Below, piece after piece: positions 1-10,850 of a DNA stretch of 64,000 bases. The DNA lies in NCBI RefSeq assembly GCF_000264995.1, contig NW_006767435.1, forward strand, positions 719,677-783,676. The letters are read 5' to 3'. Position numbers and translations under genes: made by a program. The notes beneath the pieces were generated by a model that saw only the letters and a list, made by a program, of their open reading frames with translations, ran no database searches and was not told the origin of the DNA. Position 1 is the stretch's first letter. Every line of letters starts with the position of its first letter. The stretch comes from Punctularia strigosozonata HHB-11173 SS5 (lineage: Eukaryota > Basidiomycota > Agaricomycetes > Corticiales > Punctulariaceae).

Positions 1-367
1 ATAATGGTGGATGTAATGTCATGTACCAATGACCAAATTCTGAAGATATCTAACAAGATGTGACATGTTTATGGTCATATTTGAGCCACAATATATCATA
101 TTTGAGAGCCCATGGATGTTGCAGATCACCAAAATATGCCCAAAAAGTGAATAAAAATCCACATATTTGTACACATTTCACCAAAAATGTGACATATGCT
201 CAGGGGGACCTTCCATATTTCCTACTTTTTGTACTTCTGTGCTGGTATGTGCTGGTATATACTGTGAAAGGTCCCAATACAGCTTTATCTACATGGATGG
301 TCTAGTAATTACTTGACATTGTTGGCCCTTTATGATACTAATTCACAGAGGGGGTGTTTCCTGATGA
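1..367. other. AT-rich stretch without a gene
   Basis: This stretch is clearly richer in A and T than the rest of the window and holds no convincing coding frame. It lies where the 3' end of the neighbouring pogo-like transposase would be expected, so it may be a foreign insertion or decayed transposon DNA. I see no inverted repeat that would fix its edges. Confidence 0.5.
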
Positions 368-1388
368 CTACAGGGCCGCTTTGATCTCATCGGCCTCATG
401 CGAGTCGTGCCCGTCAATGAATAGCAAGATCGGCTTCGTGATGTCAGAATGAATCCGCACAGCCGGAATGAAGACATTGGCTATCCAATCCGCAGCGACA
501 TCCTGATCTGTCCACCCCGAAGGGGTCACAGCGACACTGATGAATGATTCAGACACTTTGCTCCCAAGTTTCATACAGCCAGCATGGTATCATACCTTCC
601 TACACCCTGAACACCGCAGATATTTGGGTACGGTCCGTCTGAGAGCACAAATGTCGTCTTCGCCGTGGTCCCATCTGCCGCACAACACACTAGAAGTGTT
701 ATGAGCTCCAGGTTGTCGGAGCGGATCTTGTAACGCTGCTTCCTCTTCTTGAAGAAATAGAATTTCTTCTTTCCTTGCTTACGACCACCACCGAGTTGGA
801 TGCCCTTCTCATCCATGTTCCAGATATTGGACGCTGGAATGGGACCATGTTTGTCAATTAGCCCCTTAACAAGCTCGAAGTACTCATTGATGATTGGCCG
901 GTTAAAGTTCTTTCCTCGCGACGGGTCAAGACCAGTAGCTTTGGCGGTAGTCAGCTCGTCGGCATGCCGGTCCTCGAACCGCTTATGCCACCATCTCCCA
1001 AGCTCTCTGCCAGCCAGCTCCGTTGCACGCGCTCGTAATTGCGTCACATCGTAGGGACGGCCTTTCTGTGCTTCGGTGTCAACCCAATCAAGAAGGGTCT
1101 GTTCTTCGGCATGCTTGAGTGCTTGCTGCTTCTCTTTTGCGACATGGCGGCTTTGGTGAATACCCCGAACACGGTCATTCAGTGTATTTCGAGCAACCTA
1201 TCCAACAGACAACCAGTTAGTATTATTTCTGGATGATCCAGATACCATGTCCAGGTCACCCCGAGCGCCCGAGCAGCAGCCGAAACATTTTTGTATGTCC
1301 CGTTTTGGAGGCCTTCTTTGGCAAGATCTATCTTTCTCTCAAACTGAGAGTCTACTGTATCTTGCCTATGCCTTACAGGCCCGGACAT
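368..1388 (-). mobile_element. Truncated pogo-like (Tc1/mariner superfamily) transposase
   Basis: On the minus strand, from an ATG at 1388, this encodes an N-terminal psq/CENP-B type helix-turn-helix (SAAARALG joined across a probable intron to VARNTLNDRV). A linker follows, then a DDE_1 catalytic core. The first catalytic Asp is in NIWNMDEKG and the second in LLFIDGHDSH, preceded by the usual TPSGWTDQD segment. The reading needs at least two introns: about 60 nt after the first helix-turn-helix half, and one near 560-600. The frame stops at 368 soon after the second Asp. The conserved PPHTTH...QPLD region with the third acidic residue is missing, so the protein cannot be a complete transposase. 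I see no terminal inverted repeats. It is probably a dead copy. The family is clear from the motifs; the exact subfamily is inferred. Confidence 0.7.
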
Positions 1389-1982
1389 GGATGGTTGTAT
1401 GTCATGAATTGATCCAGAGTGAGTGTTGTCGAGCGCGTCGACGCAGCACCGTTGCTTGCAGGATTTCGAGGTCCGCTCGGCTGCCATCGCGGCACAGCTC
1501 GGCATGCATGCACGGCGTGACAAAGCTTGAACTCGCATACAGCGTCTCTGAAGCTCTGTTACTCCTCAGAAGTGCCAGGAGGGTGTTTGGATAGTGCCTA
1601 ATACCATACATTCAAAAAATGAGAGCGATACATGAGGTAGCTAGCGAGATGCGCAAAAAGTGACGAAATCCCGGTGATGACGAAATCCCGGTGGCATATA
1701 GTATTACTTGAGAATAGGCGCCGATGTGGCTGTGACCTTGGGCTCCTCCGCAGGCGGCATTCTCCGAGCAACCTCCCCACCTCCTACCGACCGCTAGGCT
1801 GAGCACCAGGGTAAGTGAAGAACGACCAGATCGTCATTTTTATCGGCGTCTCTCGCTCCAGCAGTCGCGTTCACCAATTTGGAGCGCTTGAAACGGCCGA
1901 TTTGCGATGGATTGAGCCATTGGACTTTGGATGAAGCCAGGCTAACTATGCTCGCTCACAGGGTTCACATCCATCCTGCACC
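1389..1982. other. Intergenic region upstream of RPS18
   Basis: No supported gene. A short tandem duplication (unit beginning TGACGAAATCCCGG) lies at about 1661-1693. The last 150 bases should hold the RPS18 promoter and 5' leader; I see no clear TATA box. Confidence 0.4.
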
Positions 1983-2608
1983 ATGTCTCTCGTTGTCCCC
2001 GAAGCCCACCAGCAATTCCAAGTTAGTAATCTTCCCCGTTAGTGACGTCGTATCTCATGTGTGCGGGGGGCTATAGCACATCTTGCGTCTCCTCAACACC
2101 AATGTTGACGGCAAGCGCAAGATCATGTACGCCTTGACCGAGATCAAGGGTGTCGGACGGCGATACGCCAACATCGTCTGCAAGAAGGCGGACGTCGACC
2201 TTAACAAGCGGTATGGAGTGATGAGGCAGCGGCAGGGGTAGCGCACTGATTGTCTATTCAGCGCTGGCGAGCTCAACTCGGACGAGCTCGAGCGGGTTGT
2301 CACCATCATCCAAAACCCCACCCAGTTCAAGATCCCGACATGGTTCCTGAACAGGCAAAAGGACATCGTCGACGGCAAGAACTCGCAGATTCTTTCCAAT
2401 GGCGTTGATTCGAAGCTCCGTGATGATCTCGAGCGTCTGAAGAAGATCCGGGCGCACCGTGGTCTCCGTCATTTCTGGGGCCTCCGCGTACGTGGTCAAC
2501 ACACAAAGACCACCGGTGCGTCATTCTCCATCTGCAAGGCGACAACTTCTCATGCGCAACATAGGTCGCCGTGGAAAAACCGTTGGAGTGTCGAAGAAGC
2601 GCGGTTAG
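1983..2608 (+). CDS. RPS18: 40S ribosomal protein S18 (uS13)
   Basis: Structural protein of the small ribosomal subunit head, near the subunit interface and the P-site tRNA. Four exons (1983-2021, 2077-2210, 2262-2515, 2565-2608) join to a 156-residue protein, the normal length for eukaryotic uS13. The start gives [13 protein letters not shown]. The family signatures are [20 protein letters not shown], and the basic tail from about residue 120 ([20 protein letters not shown] then [14 protein letters not shown]). All three introns have GT...AG ends and are 49-55 nt long. The many introns near the 5' end are usual for basidiomycete ribosomal protein genes. Confidence 0.96.
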
Positions 2609-2879
2609 GTGTTCACTTGGACGGATGTCATGTCGGGCCTTTGTATGCTCCCTCACTTATTGCAACACGCTCTCCATGTCGCTTGCATATGCATTTACGT
2701 ATACTTCACCCTGATCGCACTGCGTTAAGACTGGCCCATGGCCCTGGGAGTGAGTGTTGGGCTGCTTGGACCAATGGCCTATTTTGTGAAGAGTCACGTG
2801 GAAGTTTCTTGAACATTCGGCGCTCCCTCCCTTTAAGTACGCGATCGTACCTCTGCGACCGCGCTTAACGTCTTCAACG

Positions 2880-3720
2880 ATGACGACGAGCTGGGAATAC
2901 CCTATGCGCCATCCGTGGGTCATGCCCTCCCTGAAGCGAAAGCTTTCCACCCCAACAGACTACTCAGATACGGACGCCTCTTCACCAGCCTCCTTCCACG
3001 CAAAACGTCGGAGGTGTGACCCTCTGGAGCATGGCCTCGCTCACCTCACCCTCAACCACGTCCCTTCATCACCATGGCCGTCACGAGGCATCGTGACCGA
3101 ACCCTCCGCCGGTTGCGAGGCAGCGCCCACCTCAGCCTCGGGATCAAGCCAGCAACCGCCGCATATTACCCCTATTACCCCTCTATACTCTGAAATGGAC
3201 ATGCAGACGTCGGATACGACACCGGTAGTGGTGCTTCCAACGTCTGTGGAAGAGCCCGTTTCCCCGGAGCAGACGGCTCCGGAGGTCAGCATGTCTAACG
3301 GGTCGTGGTACGAGCCCGAGAAAGACAGTGAGTCCGCTCATACTCCGCTTCAGTCCACCCGTCTAACAGTGTCTCCGTCCAGGAGTTGTAATCACCGACC
3401 TTTCATCTTTAGACGAGGACGAAGACGAACGGTGGGACCGGAAGCGGCCGAGTGATTACGAGATTTCCGAGGCGCTCCTGAGACGGCTGAAGTCCGGCTC
3501 CGGCCCTCCCTTGCCTGTGGCGAGGCAAGACGATAGTCAGGCGCTCGTTCTGTTTCGGCCTATCGGTCGTTCAGGACTGTATGACGCCGATGACTTGCCC
3601 GAGCTGGAGAGTACTGCTCACATAGAGGAGCTTCCCGATGACGCCGTAGTCGTGGATTCTCCACTCAACATATATCAGGACGTCCCGGATGACGATGCAA
3701 TGGACATAGAAGAGTTATGA
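2880..3720 (+). CDS. Hypothetical protein
   Basis: Two exons (2880-3327 and 3383-3720) joined over a 55-nt GTGAGT...CAG intron give a 261-residue protein. I do not recognise the family. The N-terminal half is rich in Ser, Thr and Pro and has a basic patch (KRRR) at about residues 42-45. The C-terminal half is acidic. It contains a short conserved-looking block with ISEALLRRLKSG, then QALVLFRPIG, and ends in repeated Asp/Glu clusters (DDAMDIEEL). No signal peptide or TM segment is seen. The basic patch and acidic tail would suit a small nuclear regulator, but that is inference. The start chosen is the first ATG; an ATG eight codons downstream is possible. Confidence 0.65.
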
Positions 3721-3891
3721 CTTCTGACAAAATTGACATTGCCTATGCATATAGCTATCACCGTGACAAAGATTCTACTAACAATTGGGGACGAAGGGAA
3801 ACCGGCAAACTAAGCCTAAAAGCACCTGAAAGCAGAGGAACAAGGAAGCTGTACGATTCGTTCACATAACATGTAGCCAATCTGGCGCTGC

Positions 3892-4238
3892 TCATGACGC
3901 GGCGCCTCCGAACTGTATTTCCGGCTGCGACCCACCGGTAACGGCGCCTGCGTTAAGATCCGCGGTGGCGCCGTTCCGGGCATTGTTAAACACGCTTTCA
4001 CGGACGAGTCCCCTGTGGTGGTGTCGCGCGTGTGCGTGGGGGTGTGGGACGTGATGCATCTGCATGGCGTCGTACGGAGAGCGGACGTTCATTTGCTGGC
4101 TGCGCGGTGCCTGTTGCGAACGCTGATGCATGTGGCCGCGGTGAGTCGACGACGGTGTACGGTTCAGAGGCGGCGGCTGCTGAGGCGCCGAGTGCTGGGC
4201 CCATGGAGAGACCGACGCGTCCGCGACGTGCTGCTGCA

Positions 4239-4269
<31 letters not shown>

Positions 4270-5501
4270 ATGCGGATGAGGGTGCGGATGGGCGTGCGGG
4301 TGCGGGTGGCGCCCGTGCGGATGGGCGTGGCCGTGGGAGGGTATCTGGTGTGCCTGAGGCTGCTGCGGTTGGAGGGGTTGCTGCATGCCGTTCTGCGGGT
4401 TGGGAGATTGGACGGGGGTGTGCGAGATGTTCGGGACGTGCTCGGCGGGTGTAAACGACGGGGGCATCCTGTTGGGGGTGGGTGTTGGCGCCGATACGGA
4501 CGCGGTCAAGGGGCGGTACCCGGGATGCGGCATCTGTGCATACGCATCGGGTCTGGCCACTGATTGGGGCTGGAAGCCCGCCGGGGCGTTGCCCTGGGGC
4601 AACATGGGTGTTCCAGGCTGGGACTCTTGCTTCATCTGGATAGCAATCTGGTGCTGCGGACGCGCCATGGGTTGCGCCAATTGAATTTGTTGCTGGTGCG
4701 GTTGCGGATGCGGCTGTTGGGCAACTTGGTGCTGCTGTGGGGCAATTGGGTGCTGCTGTTGGGGCAGCAGTCGCTGTAGGATTGGTGGCTGAGGCTGAGG
4801 CTGAGGGTCGTGCTGCTGCTGCTGCTGCCTCGCGTCCACGTGTAGCATCGTCGCGTTAGGTTGGATGCCTTGGTCCATCGCCGCGGGCGAGTCGGCGGCA
4901 CGATCGTCATCATCGGCGTCGTCATCGAGTTGAATGGGGGAGGCGGAGTTTCTGGAGCCGGAGGCGACGCCCTCTGCACCTTTCTGCTGGGCAGCGATCT
5001 CGGTCGCGGTGAGGAATCGCCCGCCCGGTCCGCGCGGACGACGCATGGCATGCTGATGGCGCGACTCGTGCAGATACGGCTACGACGGTTGATCAGCGCG
5101 CGCTCGAAGACGGTACCCTGGGCAAGACGCACCTTGCGCTGCTTGGACAGCCTGTGGACCTCTTCGAGACGAGCGCGGGCCACGCGCCGCTTGAGGATGC
5201 GATAGTACTGTTTCGCGTTGACGTAGAGCGGCTCCTCGTCCATCGGCTGGTCATCCTGCGGGGGCGGCGGCGCCTCCGGGGGCGGCTGGGGACTGTCTAT
5301 CGCAGGCAGAAAGGCATCCTGCTGGGTCGGGGGCGCGGGGGTCGGTGCGGGGGAGGGCTGGTGGGGCTGTTGGGGCTGCGGGTAGAAGGTGTGGCCCTGG
5401 TAGAGGGTGTGGGGGGCTGGCGAGGAGGAGGTGGTGAGTGCAGGCTATTCCCGGAGTCGGCTGGACTGACCAAAGCCGTATGACTGAAAGACGTTATCCA
5501 T
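3892..5501 (-). CDS. HAP2: NF-YA / HAP2 subunit of the CCAAT-binding complex
   Basis: Nuclear transcription factor subunit that joins the HAP3/HAP5 (NF-YB/NF-YC) histone-fold dimer and gives CCAAT specificity. Three exons (5471-5501, 5133-5416, 3892-5079) encode about 500 residues. Residues 69-105 form the subunit-association helix ([18 protein letters not shown]). Residues 106 to about 128 form the DNA-binding part ([17 protein letters not shown] then GRF), split from the first by a 53-nt intron. The remaining roughly 370 residues are a low-complexity tail of Gln, Pro and His with a run of ten Gln, likely an activation region. The first intron (54 nt, GTCAGT donor, CTCAC branch site) is inferred because the frame would otherwise hit a stop; it gives the start [10 protein letters not shown]. 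The gene is divergent from the THO1 homologue, with 163 bp between the starts. Confidence 0.92.
4240..4269. repeat. CTG/CAG trinucleotide repeat (10 units) in HAP2
   Basis: Ten CTG units on the + strand read as ten CAG codons on the minus strand and give the polyglutamine run in the HAP2 tail. A His/Pro-rich stretch of alternating residues adjoins it. Such repeats vary in length between strains. Confidence 0.9.
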
Positions 5502-5664
5502 CCTTGCCGCTGCCCAATCGCAACGGACGATCCACTGATTGGTCGACGACGGGCGCGCTTGGGCACTCGGAAGCACCGCCCCCACAGTCGCACCGTCACC
5601 AGATCAGCATCACTGTCCCCGCCACCGTCACTGTCAGTGCCGCACAGCTCTCCTCCGCACCGTC
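5502..5664. promoter_or_regulatory. Shared divergent promoter of HAP2 and THO1 homologue
   Basis: Only 163 bp separate the two start codons, so both promoters must lie here or overlap the leaders. I see no clear TATA element. An ATTGG (inverted CCAAT) at about 5536-5540 could allow self-regulation of HAP2 by the CCAAT complex; this is inference. Confidence 0.45.
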
Positions 5665-6759
5665 ATGGAAGCCAAACTGTGCGCCGTCCTCCTCGTCTTG
5701 CCCGCCGAGCCGCTCACTGACACGCCCGGCCCTATCCCAGGCAAAAGCTCAAGGTCGTCGACCTCAAGGACATCCTTTCCAAGGCGAACGCCCCTGCCAA
5801 AGGCGCCAAAAAGGCCGACCTCGTCGCCGCCATCCTCAACAACCCGTCGGCAGTCGACGTGTACAACAGCATCCATGGCGAGAAACCGCCCTCAGGGACT
5901 CCCACGGCAACGACAGACGAGATAGTACGCGTCAATAGTCGCGTCTTCGTGCGTGTATGGCTGACGTCCTCCACAGATAGAGCCAGAACAGTACGCGAAA
6001 CATGCGTCGTCGTACCGCGTGTCGATCTCTGACAATACAGCAGGATCGAAGAGGAACTGCCTGCGCCGTCCAGCAATACCGTTTCGCACCCGCCGCCGTC
6101 AACCTCGAACCCCGTGAGTGACGCCACTTCCCGCGTCCTGTTCCAACCATAACCCCTTTCAGGCTCCTCCCGCATCCACAGCACCTGCTTCCGCGGCCAC
6201 GTCAGCTGTGGTGGAGGCTCCCGCACCTGTGGCCACGGACACTGCGCCCGTCGACGAAGAAGCCGAGAAGCGGCGGAAACGCGCCGCACGCTTTGGCATA
6301 CCAATGGTAGAGCCGAAGGCGCCGCCTCCTGCCAAAACCGGGAACAAGCGTCCTGGTCCGGGTGAGCGTAAGGCGTCTACCAAGGGTGTGCCGACCCAGG
6401 CCGCGGTGGGAGAAGTACGTTTTTCCTTGGACGTCATACCGCCCGACGCGTCGGCTAATCCCTCCTGTGCGTGCGTGGTATAGGACCCGGAAAAGCTGGC
6501 AGCCCGCGCTGCGCGCTTTGGTATTCCGGACAAAGCCAAGACAGACGCCACGACAGGCAAGACGGAAAGAGGCTCGCCGAAGTCCGGTGCCGGTGCTGGA
6601 CGTGGTCAGAAGCGTGGTACGCCTGCGGAGCAGCTCGATCCGGAGGAGCTCGAGAGGCGAAAAAAGCGCGCGGAGCGTTTCGGTGTACGTTTGTCTTCTA
6701 TTCATCCTTTCGTTCGCAGAATCTAACACGCAAAACGTTCTCGTTAGATCAAAGCATAA
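5665..6759 (+). CDS. THO1: SAP-domain mRNA export factor, THO1 / SARNP (CIP29) homologue
   Basis: Nuclear RNA- and DNA-binding protein that works with TREX in mRNP assembly and export. Seven exons (5665-5678, 5741-5924, 5977-5990, 6041-6113, 6163-6414, 6484-6684, 6748-6759) give 249 residues. The start MEAKL runs through the first intron into QKLKVVDLKDIL, the SAP domain (to about residue 45). Three repeats typical of the family follow: KRAARFGIP, AARAARFGIP and KRAERFGI, each with basic residues before RFG. The third exon is only 14 nt, and its downstream acceptor is ACAGCAG, so two in-frame splice choices exist (EPEHRIEEE or EPEQIEEE). The last exon encodes only IKA and the stop. Family assignment is firm; role in this species is inferred. 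Confidence 0.88.
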
Positions 6760-6978
6760 TGTTTATATTCGCTCGGGGCTGCTACGCCTTATTGCTACGT
6801 GATCCTGTTCATTGTATTGCTGTTGCCACACTATCAAATGGATACACAGCGCGGTGTTTCGTATTCAGTGTATCGACCCAATTGTCCGGGACATAATCGT
6901 GTCATGCAAATAACATACGAAGGACATGACTGCATCGAGATGACTATCGCCAAATCGCTACTCTTCTCGTTTGATGCC

Positions 6979-7851
6979 TCAAGAATGTCCATCTCGCGCC
7001 GCGGCCTCTTGGCCATCGCCCCTGATTCCGCTCGCCTGAACCTCCGTGCTCGTCCCAGGCGACAGTGGCCTGCTCCATTCTACTCCGGACATCTGGTAAT
7101 CCGGCGGTGGATCCGAGCTCGCCATCCCCAACGGCTCTGCCCCCGGCACTGCGCCGGCTTCCTCTATAGGCGCCTGGAGCCTCCGTACTTCACCCGGGCC
7201 ATCCGATGTTCCGACACCACCCACCACATGCAGGGGCAAGTGCATCGGAGAGCGTCCGGCTTTCACGTCGGAGGGCATGGAAGGATTCGTTAACACCGTC
7301 GGCGCCAGAGTCGATAAGATGACGGAGCTGGTTGCGTGCGACAGCGTGGCGCCGGCGTCGGAAGATACGCGCCGGGGTGAACTTGACATCAGGTCCTGCA
7401 TGGACCCTGCACCGTCGACTGCCGTCAAAGATGGGTCAGCGAGGATGTTCCTCCTCGCCTGCCGCTGTTGCAAGTGCCGGCGGTGGCGTCGCCACAGGAA
7501 GGCTCCAGCGAGCGCAATGAGGGCGCAGGCCAGGACGCCGATGACTATCCCGGCTATCGCGCCCGAGGAGAGCTTGTTGCCGGACTTCGCAAGGTCGGCG
7601 ACGCCCCCGGTTGAGGGCTGAGATTGTGTTGCGGAAGTGGGCGTCGAGGCCGTGCTGCTCGGGTGGTCGTCGCCATCTCCGTGTTTGCCGCCGCCGCTGC
7701 GAAAATGCATGGTTCGTCATAGCCATACGACTGGTGTTTGCGCAACGTACTCGTTTCTGCCCTCGATGACCGCTGGAGATGGCGCAGCTACGGCGTATGC
7801 TCGAATCATCGTCCAACTCACGCAGATATGGAGTAGGGTGGGGAACATCAT
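6979..7851 (-). CDS. Signal-peptide, single-TM protein with PPxY tail (tandem copy 1)
   Basis: Two exons (7751-7851 and 6979-7696, 54-nt intron) give a 272-residue type I membrane protein. A signal peptide (MMFPTLLHICVSWTMIRAYA) leads into a Gly/Asp/His linker (GGGKHGDGDD), a Ser/Thr-rich ectodomain and a TM segment (GAIAGIVIGVLACALIALAG, about residues 80-99). A cytosolic tail begins RRHRRH. The tail carries PPPDY, a PPxY motif of the kind bound by WW domains of Rsp5/Nedd4 ligases, followed by MSGVEW. The plan resembles fungal wall-stress sensors, but no WSC or other named domain is seen. It is the first of three like genes in the same direction. Confidence 0.72.
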
Positions 7852-8076
7852 CCTGCGAGCGTCGACAGGGCATTCATGGAAGGTATGCCTGAGGCCGGAA
7901 GACCGCAGCAGTCGACCACGTCTCTCCTACAGTCTATTTTGCGCCTGTCCTTCTGGGCGTGTACGCGAACCGCTTCCAAAAAGTCTCCACTGTTTCCGTT
8001 GTGGCACTGCAGGTGAGAAGACATGGTTCTTGGCAGGACTGCGGAATACACACCGGAACACACGCATGCCAGGCGT

Positions 8077-9067
8077 TCAATACCGACTTTGGACGCTGGT
8101 CACCACGCTCGCCGGGACGCTCGCTGGCAGACTGGCCGGATGTGTCCATTCGACCTGGGACATCTGCGGTTGCTGCGGTTCGTACTGCGGGGGAGCTTCG
8201 ACCTCGAGCGCAGCAGCAGGCAATGGTCCTCCGGCAACTGAAACGGAGGCGGAGGGGCCCATGCTGACGAGGCTATGTGCCACCTGCGATGCGGCGTCCG
8301 AGGGTGCCGTAGACGAGGGCAGCCCCGCGAAGTAGCCCCCGGACTGCGAAGGTGGGAAGGCCGACACCGACCCGGGTTTCGTCCCTTCCGACGATGACGA
8401 GTCCGGGGAGACGAGAAGCGACCCGGATCCGTGTCCGTTCGATGCGTACGCCGGAGCTGGTGCTGTGATTAGAGCCCGAAGACCATTCGCGCCTCCCGAC
8501 TCGGCCGGTACCGCTGCCCCCGGCGTTTGCGATTGTCTTCGTCGTCGCCTTATGAGAAGCAGGCATGCCGCGAGGAGAAGAATCACCGCGACCGCCCCGA
8601 CGATGACACCCACGGCAGCGCCCGTACTCAGACCGTTGTGACTAGTCACAAATGATCCGTTTGAGGATCCCTGGGTATTTGGAGGTACCACGGCCGTCAT
8701 AGTAGGGCTTGAGGGTCCGAGGGTTGTAGGAGGGACGTCGGACGACGAGGAAGAAGTAGGCACCGCCGACTCGATCGAACTGGTGCTCGACATGACACTT
8801 GCTGTCTGAGCGTTGCTCGTCGTAGCAGGGCTACTTGTCGGCGACGTCGGACTCACGTTCGACGAGGTTGACTTATCGTCGTCGTCGTCGCTGTCGCTGT
8901 CGCTTCCTCCGCCGCCTTTATTTGGCCTACTTCCGTCTCATTAACCAATCACGCATCTAGTAATGACTAACTTACGGGCGTCGCATAGATAGTGCCGCAG
9001 CGTGCACAGGTCCAATGAGCATGGTGAAGTCAACTATCGCAGACAAGGGTGCCCTAGTTGTCGGCAT
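8077..9067 (-). CDS. Signal-peptide, single-TM protein with PPxY tail (tandem copy 2)
   Basis: Two exons (8976-9067 and 8077-8926, 49-nt intron) encode 313 residues. The first exon gives the signal peptide (start MPTTRAPLSAIVDFTMLIG). The second begins with a Gly then Ser/Asp run, followed by a Ser/Thr-rich ectodomain of about 120 residues. The TM segment is GAAVGVIVGAVAVILLLAAC, and the stop-transfer is RRRRR. The tail has PPQY (PPxY class) followed by MSQVEW, matching the PPDY...MSGVEW of copy 1. The phase-2 intron directly after the signal peptide is shared by all three copies, which supports common descent. The function is unknown; a cell-surface sensor or adaptor for endocytosis is an inference from the architecture. 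Confidence 0.74.
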
Positions 9068-9506
9068 CGGAATGGTGATGAGCTCGGGTAGTCGCCAAGG
9101 TCCGAGCGGGGGTTCCAAGAAAATCTTGAGGTTATGAACCATACCTTAATCGCCCATGCGATGTATCCACTGCGTCGGAGTCGCATCGCACTCCGCAGAC
9201 ACGCTGCGCTTGAGTGAGAAGAACGATTCAAAAAGTCAAGTATGAGATATCGGCCCAGGCCGTCCCCGAATACCGGCGAGTCCACTATTGAAGCCGACAC
9301 CCTGCAAGCATATACGAATCACACGGAGTGGAGATATAGACAGACATCGATCGCATGGAGAGAGGATACAGTGAATTATGGTGTACGTGCCAAGTGCAAG
9401 TCCTTGATCTTTATGCGCCCAGATGCTGCAGAGTGGCGATAGAGAGGCATTCCCCTTCAGTATCGTTGATCCGCCGACACGAGCCCCTCCAAACTTCCGT
9501 CCCCAT

Positions 9507-10199
9507 CTACACGATGATGTACCCTCGTCCACAGGCTGTCGTCATGGTCGAATTGAGTGCTCGTGGGCGTCCCCCGGACCTATAGCTGCGTGGCGGTGGG
9601 GACGACGTTCCTAAGCCGGGTGGGCTGGGAGTGCGACTCCGACTGCGATAGCGATAGCCTAATGCGGCCCTGCGGCGTGCCCACTCCTTCCTATGCCACT
9701 GGTGGCGTTTCCAGAGGAAGAAGCCGAAGAAGGCGAGAAGGAGCAGGACAATGATACCAACCGCGATGGTCACGGCCTCGCTTGTGCTAAAACTATGCGC
9801 GACAGCGAGGTTGTTTGCAGCTGGTGAAACGACGCTCGTGTTGCTGGTCACCAGCGAGGTGGCTGTCAGGGACGCGTCGGGAAGCACAGTGCCTGGGTCG
9901 GTATGGTCCGGATCGCCTGGTTCCGGTTCGTCGCCGCTGTCAGGGGATTGCGTTGGCTGGGCAGCATCCGAGGGAATTCCGCCTTGCTCGCCGTCGCCAT
10001 CGCCGTGTCCATCGCCGTCGCCGCCGCCGCCCCCGTTGCCATTGCCGTCTCGGCCGCGGCCTTTATCAGGGCTACATGGATATCAGTTATGGTGCGAATC
10101 AGCGACGGTGTCCAAGTAATACCTTCTAGGAAATGAAGCTGCGAGCACAGTGTTACTGAGCACCACGGGCGTCCAGAAAGCCCGTGTCCTCGAGTCCAT
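9507..10199 (-). CDS. Signal-peptide, single-TM protein (tandem copy 3)
   Basis: Two exons (10123-10199 and 9507-10071, 51-nt intron) encode 213 residues. The signal peptide begins MDSRTRAFWTPVVLSNTVLA. Next comes a Gly/Asp/His-rich linker (NGNGGGGGDGDGHGDGDG) and an acidic, Pro-rich ectodomain. The TM segment is VTIAVGIIVLLLLAFFGFFL, followed by KRHQWHRKEWARRR. The tail is short, Arg/Ser/Pro-rich, and lacks the PPxY motif of the other two. The intron sits at the same place and phase as in copies 1 and 2. It is divergent from CDC6. Function unknown. Confidence 0.7.
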
Positions 10200-10850
10200 C
10201 GCAGCGTCTAGGGGGGTCGAGGCTACCGATTGCGTTTCGCTTCCATCATCTAAGTACTAGGGAGGCCTGCTCTGGGCATCAGGACCAAATAGCACCGCGC
10301 AGTTCATGACGGTACGAGGATAGCGTGCCATGGGTATAGTAAACTATGTTTGTGCTGCAAACGTAACGCGCATTCACACGCGCCGGGCTTGGCTGGACAA
10401 ACAGAGCTAGTTAAACAGGGCGCGAGAGAACGGAACCGCCGGCACGCAATTTTCATGTCTTGAACACATCGCCGAGGTCACTCGACGGCGTTCCGGCCTG
10501 AAAACACCGCGTTTGCGATGCGTCTGCGTGCCAGTACAACTTCAATAATAGACTGCCGTCGGCGTGTTGTCTACCTGAACACCAGCTGCAAACAATTCCA
10601 GGCAGCCCCGGGACATGGTTGTTGTCAGATATGGCCTATTGTTAGAATCGTTTCCGACCCCGCACGGTCTACAGCGTCGAAAATACGAGGGAATGTCGAT
10701 GGAAAACAGAACGCGTGATCAGATATATAAACGCTAATTAGACGGCACGCGACCGCGACGCGACGCGCACTTCACGTGACAATATATCATGGTTATCCGA
10801 CCGAGTTTGGAACTCCGCTTCCTCCCTCCTCCCCATCCCAGCCTACATCG
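10200..10850. promoter_or_regulatory. Divergent intergenic region upstream of CDC6 with MCB-like box
   Basis: This 651-bp gap between two divergent starts holds ACGCGT at 10711-10716, a TATATAA at about 10723, and CACGTGAC at 10773-10780, all within 150 bp of the CDC6 ATG. ACGCGT is the MluI cell-cycle box bound by MBF, and S. pombe cdc18 (CDC6) is a classical MBF target. Binding here is inferred from sequence only. Confidence 0.5.

Noticed and set aside
4015-4563. Leu/Arg-rich + strand frame opposite HAP2
   Set aside because: It is the reverse complement of the CAG/CAC-rich tail of HAP2 and has no independent support.
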